DNA of 64,000 bases from Candidatus Heimdallarchaeota archaeon (GTDB lineage Archaea > Asgardarchaeota > Heimdallarchaeia > Heimdallarchaeales > Heimdallarchaeaceae). The notes beneath the pieces are model-generated. The model saw nothing but the letters and a program-made list of their open reading frames with translations. It did not search any database and was not told where the DNA came from. Each line of letters opens with the position of its first letter. Position 1 is the first letter of the stretch. The DNA is taken from NCBI GenBank assembly GCA_030603365.1, contig JAUVXV010000003.1, positions 248,001-312,000 on the forward strand. Direction: 5' to 3'. Of this stretch, positions 26,414-34,519 are shown piece by piece. The translations under genes and the position numbers were made by a program.

Positions 26414-27259
26414 CTAAATTTCCTCACGGTATTCAAGTAGATGATAACATTTTACTTGTTTTTCTAATCTTATAACTATGAAATCGGTAACTGCGTATCC
26501 TTCACTGAAATATTTTTCGAATGCTTTTCTTGTTTGATTTCTCCAATCAATTGCTAGTTCCTTATTATTTGACAGCATCGCATTGAAGTTCGGTAAAATC
26601 TCAAGAAATAATTTAGGAGAATTGAGATTTAAGTTTAAATTGTTTATAGCAAGAAAGTCATTCTTCATTTTTGTTTCGGTAATATTTTCTCCTTTTTCAA
26701 TATCTGTAATAGTATATTTGCTACATCGTCCTTTCAGATGATTCATTGTACGCTGAGATTCTAGGAGCCAATTGCAATAGAACCTGTCAGTTTCCATTCC
26801 TACATTCAAATCATCATGCATATCTCCCCAATAATTCACATAATAGATGTTACTAATTGCTCCAAGTTTGTGAAAATTAAGATAAGCATTTTTGGATTGC
26901 AATGGATCAAATGTCCAATTAATATACTCATATCCTTTATCGATTGCCCATTTCCTTTGTTCTAGTTTGAGTTGATATCCAATACCTCTATTCTGGTAAG
27001 CTTGTCTGACAGCATTGTGATGTGAATAAATATAGGTACCATAAGGTTCTTTGTTTCCAACCCATCCCCAAACATATCCAATAATCTGATTATTATCATA
27101 CGCACCGATAATAACTCCTCCACTTTTCCGAGTTGCATTAATCAAACGTTTGGGTACTAGCTCTCTATCCGGCATATTCCATGAATCTTGCTGAATATCT
27201 TCTAAAGCAGTATATTCTTCGAAATTTGTTATCTCCCGATACACAATTCCATTACTCAT
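26414..27259 (-). CDS. GNAT acyltransferase paired with the racemase
   Basis: A 281-residue GNAT protein. Residues about 10-150 carry the fold, with YSHHNAVRQAYQNRGIGYQL as the acyl-CoA loop and FDPLQSKNAYLNFHKLGAI as the closing region. The C-terminal 120 residues are an extension. GNATs of this type lie beside NSAR/OSBS genes in Geobacillus and related bacteria, where they N-succinylate D-amino acids before racemisation. The start is uncertain (ATG at 27259, with GGATG before it, or ATG at 27268). Its start lies just after the stop of the upstream 429-residue gene. Confidence 0.8.
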   Translation of the reverse strand: MSNGIVYREITNFEEYTALEDIQQDSWNMPDRELVPKRLINATRKSGGVIIGAYDNNQIIGYVWGWVGNKEPYGTYIYSHHNAVRQAYQNRGIGYQLKLEQRKWAIDKGYEYINWTFDPLQSKNAYLNFHKLGAISNIYYVNYWGDMHDDLNVGMETDRFYCNWLLESQRTMNHLKGRCSKYTITDIEKGENITETKMKNDFLAINNLNLNLNSPKLFLEILPNFNAMLSNNKELAIDWRNQTRKAFEKYFSEGYAVTDFIVIRLEKQVKCYHLLEYREEI

Positions 27260-27275
27260 TTTTTTCATCCAGCTA

Positions 27276-28565
27276 TCATTCAAACGAAAGAGATTGTACA
27301 GTTGTATTTGTTAAAAACTCAAAAAGAATAACTGCGAAAGCATATGCTAAATTACTTGTAGTAAACCTCTCACCTTTTGTTAGCCTTCTTATTCTGAAAA
27401 GAAGTTGTTGAATTATTGACAGCTTATTTTCTTCGATAAAATCTAAAGGTTCAGAAACAAATTTTGCATATAATCTTATGTCTATCAAAGGCAAAACCAT
27501 TTGCGGGTATTCCTCAAAAATCCCAAACCATGTATCAAGTAAATATTGCAAATATTTCTCTTGTTCTGCAATATCTTGAACTCCAAATTCTTCCATTGCC
27601 ATTCTGCGTAAGACTTTTTCTATATTTCTCTCTAGATTCAAACGTTTTGTCTCCGTTGTTTCTCTTTTTAATTTCAAGGTTTCAAACAAAGTTTGCTCTA
27701 TTGCAGCTAACAAAGGTTCAATTCTAGTTTGATCCATTTTTACCTGATCTAAGCTCTGGAATTCTTTCCTTACATCTCCTGGTTTTTCTTCAAACTCTTC
27801 TTGTCGTTTCTCTATGGTTTTATTGAATGCGTCTTTTAACAAATTGTGATATTTTGAAATTATTACATTGTTAACTAAATCATATAGAATGTTTTCATTT
27901 TGACTTAAAGGATATTTGCCAATAAATTTACTATAGATCTGCGCTGTGGATTGTATAGATTCAGATATTCCCTCATCGTACATGATTTTCTCTATTGCAT
28001 AGGCAAATACTGCTGCTATAAATCTCAAATCAATAAGAAATTCTCCAACTTCAAAAAATAAGAAAGCTTCAGTCATAGCTGGAATGAAATTTCTTAGTAT
28101 CATAATTATTTGAACTATTTTGTCATCAATTTCTAGACTACTTAATTCAATAAAATGATGAATAATATAATTAATGGATCTTGATACTGTTTTAAGGCAA
28201 TTAATAAACGATGATAATAAACCCACAAACTCATCATCTGTACAAACTTGTTTTTTATCAGTTGCTTCTAAAAGTGCAGAAATATCTTCCGCATAAAATT
28301 GAGGTTCATATTTTTTGAGTATATCTTCTGTTATTATTATACCATAAATCGCTAATGCCATATCTTTCTTTTGTGGTGATAAAAAGCCAATTTCGGTTTT
28401 TAATTCTCTCCTTAATTCACCAAGGAAAGTAGGCTGAGTTTGAACGAAATGCTTTATTTTAGATTCAAGAGTAGAATAAAGTTTTCGAAAATCATTTACT
28501 ATCTCAACAACATCTTTTGGTTCGTAATTTAGTTCTTCAGTATCAATGATCTCGCTACTCATCAT
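27276..28565 (-). CDS. Unknown helical protein, operon partner of zinc-binding protein
   Basis: A 429-residue protein predicted almost wholly helical, with no signal peptide or convincing membrane span and no recognised domain. Segments such as IIMILRNFIPAMTEAFLFFEV are amphipathic-hydrophobic and suggest a helical-bundle fold. An Arg/Glu-rich helix lies near residues 250-330 (KRQEEFEEKPGDVRKEF and later). The ATG at 28565 has a very good GGAGGTG site and overlaps the end of the upstream gene by 11 bases, so translation is coupled. It probably works with the zinc-binding upstream product (inference from coupling only). Confidence 0.7.
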   Translation of the reverse strand: MMSSEIIDTEELNYEPKDVVEIVNDFRKLYSTLESKIKHFVQTQPTFLGELRRELKTEIGFLSPQKKDMALAIYGIIITEDILKKYEPQFYAEDISALLEATDKKQVCTDDEFVGLLSSFINCLKTVSRSINYIIHHFIELSSLEIDDKIVQIIMILRNFIPAMTEAFLFFEVGEFLIDLRFIAAVFAYAIEKIMYDEGISESIQSTAQIYSKFIGKYPLSQNENILYDLVNNVIISKYHNLLKDAFNKTIEKRQEEFEEKPGDVRKEFQSLDQVKMDQTRIEPLLAAIEQTLFETLKLKRETTETKRLNLERNIEKVLRRMAMEEFGVQDIAEQEKYLQYLLDTWFGIFEEYPQMVLPLIDIRLYAKFVSEPLDFIEENKLSIIQQLLFRIRRLTKGERFTTSNLAYAFAVILFEFLTNTTVQSLSFE

Positions 28566-29772
28566 TTACACCTCCAGCAAAAAGTGAATACATCTCCTTG
28601 AAAGATGATGTTTTCTCCAATTCCTTACCTTTAATGAATGGTGTTACCTTCCAGTCTCTGAGTTCAGAACGTGATATTACCTGTTCCCAATTAAAATCTC
28701 CTTTTAGTCCACTTTTTATATCTCTCATTATTCCTGGTAAAAACAAGCAGGAAATAAACTCGGGATCACTGAATCTTGAATCAGTTATACATGCAAAGAT
28801 ATGAATCTCTTTTTCATCTTTAACTTCATGAATGTATTGTACTCTAATTACATCATTTGTATCTTTATAACGGAAAACTGCATCGGATGGAATTGCTATT
28901 TTTTCATTGATCTTATACTCAGTCAACTGATTTAGTATCAACAACAATTTTCTATTAAGAAATGCTTTATTGATAAGATTGAAAATGTTTTTAGGGGAAA
29001 CTTCTTCTTGAAAAGAGACCTTGTTTTCTATGTCCTCAGGTACTACAAATGAAACAGTATCAACTCTCAACATAGGTGGAGCTAAAAGTATTTCTCCTCC
29101 GCACTCACATTCTTTAACTGAGGTTTCATCTAAGCCTGAATAGACTTTTCCACAAGTACTATTGCATTGCATAATGTCAGTTAAGATGTAAGCTTTAACT
29201 AAAACCGCACCTGTAATCATCAGAGGCAAATTAGAGAGTTCAGTTCTCCCCCTTAAATTATATTCTTTACAGATTTGCCAATGTATGTATTTTCCTAAAC
29301 TGTTAAGATCAGTACTTAAAACATCAATTTGATTGTCTAAAGACATTTCGTCAGATTCCCTTAGCAGTTCTGTACGATTATAAACTCCAGATAAAGCGGT
29401 TGTTAGTATTTTTATTTCTTCATAAGTATTAGTCAGACTAACATCATTGAAATTCGAGCTGAAGAAATTTAAGAAATTGCAATCATCATTTTTATCTTTA
29501 GTAAAAATGCTATATCTCTGCTCTTTGGTAATATTTTGTGTATCTAGAAAAATCTGTTTTGACCCTTGTAAAACGAATTTCTCTTCTTTGAAAATATCTG
29601 AAATATTTGCATTTGATAAAGCATTTTTTAGTTGTTTTTTACTTTTGACATCTTCTTCTCCAGACACATCCTTTAAGCATTCCACAATATGGATGGGTAG
29701 ATCTATCTCATTATTCATTACTTCACAAACAAATAAATTTAGAACTTCTGAAGCTGATTGTTCACCTTCCAT
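28555..29772 (-). CDS. Unknown protein with central zinc-ribbon-like cysteines
   Basis: A 405-residue protein not assigned to a family. Near residues 205-225 a cysteine cluster (MQCNSTCGKVY followed by ECECGGE) looks like a zinc ribbon with CX3C and CXC halves. The N-terminal half is helical; the C-terminal half is mixed alpha/beta (for example ACITDSRFSDPEFISCLFLPG). ATG at 29772 is favoured over a TTG 30 bases upstream because AGGAG lies about 8 bases before it. It is the first gene of the operon with the 429-residue protein, the GNAT and the racemase; the 3' end overlaps the next gene. Confidence 0.7.
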   Translation of the reverse strand: MEGEQSASEVLNLFVCEVMNNEIDLPIHIVECLKDVSGEEDVKSKKQLKNALSNANISDIFKEEKFVLQGSKQIFLDTQNITKEQRYSIFTKDKNDDCNFLNFFSSNFNDVSLTNTYEEIKILTTALSGVYNRTELLRESDEMSLDNQIDVLSTDLNSLGKYIHWQICKEYNLRGRTELSNLPLMITGAVLVKAYILTDIMQCNSTCGKVYSGLDETSVKECECGGEILLAPPMLRVDTVSFVVPEDIENKVSFQEEVSPKNIFNLINKAFLNRKLLLILNQLTEYKINEKIAIPSDAVFRYKDTNDVIRVQYIHEVKDEKEIHIFACITDSRFSDPEFISCLFLPGIMRDIKSGLKGDFNWEQVISRSELRDWKVTPFIKGKELEKTSSFKEMYSLFAGGVNDE

Positions 29773-29930
29773 TTTGCCTACTCCTATTGAATTGGTGATC
29801 AAATAATATTGAATTCAATTTATCAAATAATATTATCCTTATTCGTATAATTTCACTAGGGTTTTTCAACTTTTACTTAATATTTTTGCAAAAAGAATAA
29901 TTTATAGGAGTACAGTAATGCTGAAAATCG

Positions 29931-30443
29931 TTAATTTCCTTTTTCTAGTGCTATTTCTGCCATTTTTCTAAAAACAGGATAAAGGTTTTTATCATCTTTA
30001 GCAGACACTTCAAAATATACTGTTTTCAGATCCGAAGCAAATTTCTCTCCTTCTTCTGCCTTTACAGCTCTTTTTTCCTCAAGATCTATTTTATTTCCTA
30101 CAATAATAATTGGAATATCTCCTAATGTATCTAAAAGAAGGTCTTTCCAGTAGTTTAATCTATCAAAACTTTCTCTACTGGTGATATCATAAATTAGTGC
30201 TGCTATAACTGATCCTTGAAAATATTTTGGAAGAACAGGATGAAATCTTTCTTGAGAACCTGAATCACCGATAATTAAGCGTATCTCCTTTCCATCAATT
30301 GTTGTGTCCCAAATAAGAAAATTAGCTCCTAATGTTGGTTGGTGAGTAACTGGAAAAGAACCTTGAGCTTGTCTAAGAGCTATTGATGTTTTACCAACCC
30401 CTGGTTCACCACATAACGAAATTTTGAAGCTAATCTCTGTCAT
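29931..30443 (-). CDS. Ras-superfamily small GTPase (Rab/Arf-like) with altered DxxG motif
   Basis: A 170-residue small GTPase. The G1 loop GEPGVGKTS is at 12-20, the switch I threonine is T37 (QPTLG), G4 NKID is at 117-120 and G5 SAK is at 147-149. The G3 motif, normally DTAGQE, reads DSGSQE (60-65), so the invariant glycine (Ras G60) is Ser63 while the catalytic Gln64 is kept. There is no C-terminal cysteine or CaaX box and no N-terminal myristoylation glycine, so membrane attachment by lipid is unlikely. Numerous Ras-like GTPases are a trait of Asgard archaea. A TTTAAAAG box about 27 bases upstream suggests a leaderless, single-gene transcript. Confidence 0.92.
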   Translation of the reverse strand: MTEISFKISLCGEPGVGKTSIALRQAQGSFPVTHQPTLGANFLIWDTTIDGKEIRLIIGDSGSQERFHPVLPKYFQGSVIAALIYDITSRESFDRLNYWKDLLLDTLGDIPIIIVGNKIDLEEKRAVKAEEGEKFASDLKTVYFEVSAKDDKNLYPVFRKMAEIALEKGN

Positions 30444-30510
30444 AATTCAAGATATCTCACATTTCTTTCTTTTAAAGCATTTTTATTATCCTAAGAATAG
30501 AAAGAAACTC

Positions 30511-30520
30511 ATTTATACAA
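30511..30520 (+). promoter_or_regulatory. TATA box of the small-protein/radical SAM operon
   Basis: ATTTATACAA is centred about 31 bases upstream of the ATG at 30547, the spacing expected for an archaeal promoter with a very short leader. Confidence 0.5.
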
Positions 30521-30546
30521 CTTAAATTTCTATATTTTGTATCCTA

Positions 30547-30732
30547 ATGTCAAATAGAGAGCAATGCGGAGAATATGAAATCTACCAAGATGATGAGGAT
30601 TGGTGGGTAGTGAAACATTCGAGTGAAAACAAAATTATTGGAAAATTTCTGAAAAAAGAAGATGCTCTGGAAAACATTGCTAAGTTTTTACAAGACGATA
30701 CTGAAAGAACTGAATCCGAATCAGTTTGTTGA
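30547..30732 (+). CDS. Small acidic protein preceding radical SAM enzyme (possible peptide substrate)
   Basis: A 61-residue protein with two cysteines, C7 and the C-terminal residue C61. Residues 9-48 have a strand-strand-strand-helix pattern (EYEIYQDDEDWWVVKH then a helix with KKEDALENIAKFL), reminiscent of small DUF2188-type domains. The last 12 residues are polar and end in ESESVC. Its stop is 5 bases before the ATG of a radical SAM/SPASM-like enzyme and the pair shares one promoter. Such tiny genes before radical SAM peptide maturases are often RiPP precursors or recognition proteins; that role is inferred from position only. It is unlikely to be spurious, as promoter and coupling are both good. 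Confidence 0.65.
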   Translation: MSNREQCGEYEIYQDDEDWWVVKHSSENKIIGKFLKKEDALENIAKFLQDDTERTESESVC

Positions 30733-30737
30733 GAAAA

Positions 30738-32093
30738 ATGGCTGATAAAGTACTATATCATATTTTTGAAAAACATAACACATTTTTCTTAGTTGATTCT
30801 TTCAATCAATTTTTCTGGAATATTGGTACCAACATGCAGATTGTGAAAAAAATTGAGGACTTAGTTAAATTTGGTTTCTTCAGCAAATCAGCTCCTTCTG
30901 TTGATGTATCTGAAAACTCGCACTCATTTGATATTAATCAATTAGTTCTAAATCCTTCTACTGAGTGTAATTTAGATTGTTGGTATTGCTATTCAAGTAA
31001 AATTCGAAAACTTAATAAGAATGAGTTGAATTTCGAAGACTTAAAACTGATATTTGAAACAGTATTAAGATATAAAACCAAGATGGAATCAAAATCTGAT
31101 ATAACTGTTAGCTTAGGCTATACTCAAGAAATAACTCAAAACTTTGATTTATTCCTTAAAATCAAAAAATATTTAGAACAAGAACAAAAGAAGCATGAAT
31201 TTCAGATATTTCTTTTTCCACCTTCTACGAATCTTTTCACAATAAATAGTAGTTTTGTAGATTTTATTAATGAATATGGATATCTTACAGTCTCAATAAA
31301 CCTAGAAAATAAAAAACAAAAACAGATGATGTTGGAAAATTTAAAGCTCTTTGATTCGAATGTGAAAAAGCATTTAATTATCCCTATTGCAGCTGGAAAA
31401 AGAAATTTATTTGATATTTATAATGAATACTTTCTCTATTTCGATTTCGTTTCAATACGTCCTGCAAGAGTTGAAGCAGATTCCGTTTTTCCTTGGACTG
31501 AAAATTCTCTTGCGGAATTAAAATATGAGATTACTCGATTGTTCCAAACCCTACTACATAAGAAGGATGAAGATCTGATCACATTCCTAACAAGAATAGG
31601 TCCTACTGATTACCTAGGCAGATATTTAGAAAGGGTGATAACCAGAACCAAAACTCTGCTTAGATGTTCTGCAGGAAGAAACGCTTTTGCAATTGATCCT
31701 TGTTTGGATGTTTATCCATGTTCTGGAATGATTGGAATACCAGAGTTAAATTTAGGTAAAATTCAACTAGATGACGAAGACTTACAATTTAATGGGACCA
31801 AACTTGAATTATTTACAGAGAGGATTGAATGTTCTAGATGTTGCATTCAGTACTATTGTGGTGGTCCTTGTATTGATTGGTTGAATAAACAGTATGGAAA
31901 TCTAGAGCGGTTCGTAAATAAGTACGAATGTGAATTAAATAAACACATATTTGAAGAAACTGTGTTTTTTGTATATCAACTCCAGGAAGAAAGAAAAAAA
32001 GCATTTAACAAGCTTCTTATCGCTAGAAAATTGGAGAATAATTTGACTTATGCTCTAGATTTTGATAAGTTTCATCGATTTTTTACTCAATAA
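30738..32093 (+). CDS. Radical SAM protein with SPASM-like C-terminal cysteines
   Basis: A 451-residue protein. The radical SAM cluster motif CNLDCWYC (CX3CX2C) lies at residues 77-84, following an N-terminal region of about 70 residues that could hold a peptide-recognition element. The C-terminal third has a SPASM-like set of cysteines: RCSAGRN, DPCLDVYPCSG, CSRCCIQYYCGGPC and YEC, enough for two auxiliary 4Fe-4S clusters. This architecture is that of anaerobic sulfatase-maturase and RiPP-maturase type enzymes. ATG at 30738 is chosen; two TTG codons just upstream overlap the small gene. Substrate unknown; the coupled 61-residue product is the prime candidate. Confidence 0.85.
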   Translation: MADKVLYHIFEKHNTFFLVDSFNQFFWNIGTNMQIVKKIEDLVKFGFFSKSAPSVDVSENSHSFDINQLVLNPSTECNLDCWYCYSSKIRKLNKNELNFEDLKLIFETVLRYKTKMESKSDITVSLGYTQEITQNFDLFLKIKKYLEQEQKKHEFQIFLFPPSTNLFTINSSFVDFINEYGYLTVSINLENKKQKQMMLENLKLFDSNVKKHLIIPIAAGKRNLFDIYNEYFLYFDFVSIRPARVEADSVFPWTENSLAELKYEITRLFQTLLHKKDEDLITFLTRIGPTDYLGRYLERVITRTKTLLRCSAGRNAFAIDPCLDVYPCSGMIGIPELNLGKIQLDDEDLQFNGTKLELFTERIECSRCCIQYYCGGPCIDWLNKQYGNLERFVNKYECELNKHIFEETVFFVYQLQEERKKAFNKLLIARKLENNLTYALDFDKFHRFFTQ

Positions 32094-32145
32094 TTAGCAT
32101 AGTTGAGCACAAAATTAACATATCAGAACAACAATAAATGTACAG

Positions 32146-33282
32146 ATGTTTGTACCTCCGCAAAGAATGTCTCACAAAGAAAGTTGTAAAATCTGTAATG
32201 AGCACAAACTAGTGTCAGAGAGTTTGTCTGTTTGTTATGATTGCATTCTTTCATTTGAATCAGAAGCTGAGGTATTTATTAGCGAAGCGCACAAAATTGC
32301 TAGAAATAAATTTAATTTACCCGTTAAAGCTCCTTCTGGAGAGCTTCAAAGTTGTTCTTCCTGTAATCATAATTGTAGTTTTGGAGAAAATGACATTAGT
32401 TTTTGTGGATTAAGGTATACAAAAAATGGAAAGTTTGTATCTAAAACTAATACCGAAACAGCTGCTTTAGATTTTTATTTTGATCCATTACCTTGTAATT
32501 GTTGCGCTTCTTGGTTCTGTCCTGCAGGAACGGGTGATGGTTATCCAAATTATGCGTATAAAGATGGAAAAGAGACTGGATATTACAATCTCTCAATATT
32601 TTTCTATGGGTGTTCTTTTAACTGTTTATTCTGTCAAAACAAGGATCATAAAAATATAGGTTTAGGTTCTAAAGTAACAATTGAACAATTAACATCAACT
32701 TTCTTAAATAATCCACAGATTTCATGTGTGTGTTTTTTCGGCGGATCACCTGAACCTCAATTTGATTTTGCTTTAAACCTATCTGAAAGAATTATAAAAA
32801 TAGCCAAAAGAGAAAAACGAATATCACGTATTTGTTGGGAATGGAATGGTTTTGGAAACAGAAAAAAAGTTCAGAAAGCAGCAGAACTCTCCTTAGAATC
32901 AGGGGGCAACATCAAATTCGATTTGAAAGCATGGTCACCCTCAATACATAAAGCTTTGACAGGTGTAGATAATAAAAAAGTTTTAGAAAATTTCGAATTT
33001 ATAGGAAAAAAATTTTTTGGAGAAAGACCTGATGTACCCATGTTAAATGCGACAACATTACTAGTTCCAGGATATATTAATGAAAATGAAGTAGAACAAA
33101 TAGCTTCTTACATTGCTAGTATTGATGAAAACATTCCTTACTCTTTATTGGGATTTTATCCTCATTTTGAAATGACTGATCTTCCCCTTACTTCTCTGGA
33201 ATTAGCTGAAAGGTGTTTTGATGTAGCTTCTGATTATCTTAAAAAAGTAAATATTGGTAATAAACATCTGTTATCCAAATAA
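32146..33282 (+). CDS. Radical SAM protein, PflA/AmmeMemoRadiSam-like, with extra cysteine clusters
   Basis: A 378-residue protein. A short zinc ribbon (C14, C17, C30, C33) is followed by SCSSCNHNCSF...FCGLR, the N-terminal signature of AmmeMemoRadiSam-type radical SAM proteins, then an unusual cluster LPCNCCASWFC, and the radical SAM motif YGCSFNCLFCQN (CX3CX2C). Downstream GGSPEP and the KFDLKAW strand fit the glycyl-radical-activase subfamily. The eukaryote/archaeal AMMECR1 and Memo partners are not in this window. It follows the other radical SAM gene with a 52-base gap and may be separately expressed. The reaction is unknown. Confidence 0.85.
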   Translation: MFVPPQRMSHKESCKICNEHKLVSESLSVCYDCILSFESEAEVFISEAHKIARNKFNLPVKAPSGELQSCSSCNHNCSFGENDISFCGLRYTKNGKFVSKTNTETAALDFYFDPLPCNCCASWFCPAGTGDGYPNYAYKDGKETGYYNLSIFFYGCSFNCLFCQNKDHKNIGLGSKVTIEQLTSTFLNNPQISCVCFFGGSPEPQFDFALNLSERIIKIAKREKRISRICWEWNGFGNRKKVQKAAELSLESGGNIKFDLKAWSPSIHKALTGVDNKKVLENFEFIGKKFFGERPDVPMLNATTLLVPGYINENEVEQIASYIASIDENIPYSLLGFYPHFEMTDLPLTSLELAERCFDVASDYLKKVNIGNKHLLSK

Positions 33283-33286
33283 TCAA

Positions 33287-33312
33287 AGCAATCTATCTTC
33301 AAGTAGATTGCT
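33287..33312. terminator. Hairpin between convergent genes
   Basis: AGCAATCTA (33287-33295) and TAGATTGCT (33304-33312) are perfect inverted repeats of 9 bp around an 8-base loop, 4 bases after the stop of the radical SAM gene and before a convergent gene. It may act as a bidirectional terminator or mRNA 3' end. No long T-run follows, so the role is uncertain. Confidence 0.4.
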
Positions 33313-33430
33313 ACTTCTATTAGGAATGTTTCTAAGTATTCACTTCTTTCTCTATACCTTAGAAAAGAGTGATCTAAGTAGTACTTTCAACTGATTCATA
33401 GTTTTGAGGATGAATTGTTTAGATGTAGTA

Positions 33431-34288
33431 CTACTGTTTATTTCTCTTCTTTCTCAGGATTAACACAACTAAGCTAGATAAAAAGAGAGATATTAATCCA
33501 TAACTCCAGTTGTAGGGTACTCTAATATCACCGTTTTCTATCTCTAAGAGAAGATGAGTTCTTAAGTAATCTCCTTCGTGGTAATCTTCTTCTCCTTCTA
33601 TTACTCTTTCCACTTCTAATCTTGATAAAACTCCCCAGTCTGTATTATAGACAATTTCAGTTGTATATTCCCAAATATAACCCCAACCAGTTTCTGCACT
33701 ATAGGATTTCATTGAAAATGAATTGCCACTAATTGCTACATCAAATGAATACTCAGTGTGAGAAACTTCAAAGGGTTCTAGACTCTCATAAATGTAATCT
33801 TGAAATACTTTCAGTGTATCTTCATTTTCAAGTGTGAGAGTTATTGGAAGAATATAAACTGTGAAAGGATTTGGATATGGACTAGTTAATACTATATTAT
33901 CAACATAAAAATCCATTGCATTATCACCAATAAAATCATCATTTAGGTAAAAATCTGCCCATGATTCATTTGTATTAAAGAGATATCCAAGACTGTCTGG
34001 ATTTAAATCATCCGGATCTTCTTTGATTTTAATTTTAAAAACATCACCCAGTGTCATTGAATAGGAATTAGAAAAACCCCAATAATACTCTTCTACGTGT
34101 GTGAAGTATCCTTGTGCTTCAATTTCTAATACTTTGAGTTTCCATGATAGCTCAGTATTGGGAGTTAGTTTATCAGAATATTGAACAGATGAGATAACCT
34201 GACTTTCTACAGTTGCAGTATTATTTAAAGCAAGATTTAGTAATAATATTAAGAGAAGAGATGTTAATCCTTTTTTCTTGTTAATCAT
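33431..34288 (-). CDS. Secreted, C-terminally membrane-anchored protein (choice-of-anchor S-like)
   Basis: A 285-residue exported protein: N-terminal signal peptide (basic NKKKG then a hydrophobic stretch to about residue 27), a strand-rich extracellular domain with SWKLKVLEIE and MTLGDVFKIKIKEDPDD, and a C-terminal hydrophobic helix (about 259-278) closed by RKKRNKQ. The layout (signal, W-containing first strand, GD-K-KI strand, C-terminal TM and basic stop) matches the divergent neighbour at 34520 and the protein at 60828, so these three form one family. GAGGT precedes the ATG. Likely displayed on the outer face of the membrane; function unknown. Confidence 0.78.
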   Translation of the reverse strand: MINKKKGLTSLLLILLLNLALNNTATVESQVISSVQYSDKLTPNTELSWKLKVLEIEAQGYFTHVEEYYWGFSNSYSMTLGDVFKIKIKEDPDDLNPDSLGYLFNTNESWADFYLNDDFIGDNAMDFYVDNIVLTSPYPNPFTVYILPITLTLENEDTLKVFQDYIYESLEPFEVSHTEYSFDVAISGNSFSMKSYSAETGWGYIWEYTTEIVYNTDWGVLSRLEVERVIEGEEDYHEGDYLRTHLLLEIENGDIRVPYNWSYGLISLFLSSLVVLILRKKRNKQ

Positions 34289-34519
34289 TCTTACAACCTC
34301 GAATAAACTACTAAGTTTAATCTTAAATTGTACCTTATTCTATAACTATAAAAATTTTGTTAGAAATGATAGGAAATCATGATAAGCATTCCATTTCTTC
34401 TCTTTTCACATTTTTTACATATATCTTCCTTATAAAAGCTAAAGAAACTTTATATTAAATCACGTCTATAATTATACAGGTTTACTATATCAAATAGACT
34501 TAACTAAGTTGGTGAATTT

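Noticed and set aside
29931..30443. Small GTPase as an MglA-type protein
   Set aside because: Size, the NKID/SAK motifs and the QERF-like segment after G3 fit Ras/Rab/Arf better, and no MglB-like gene is adjacent.
33283..33430. tRNA or small structured RNA around the hairpin after the radical SAM gene
   Set aside because: Only one 9-bp stem is present; no cloverleaf, no CCA end and no conserved tRNA boxes.
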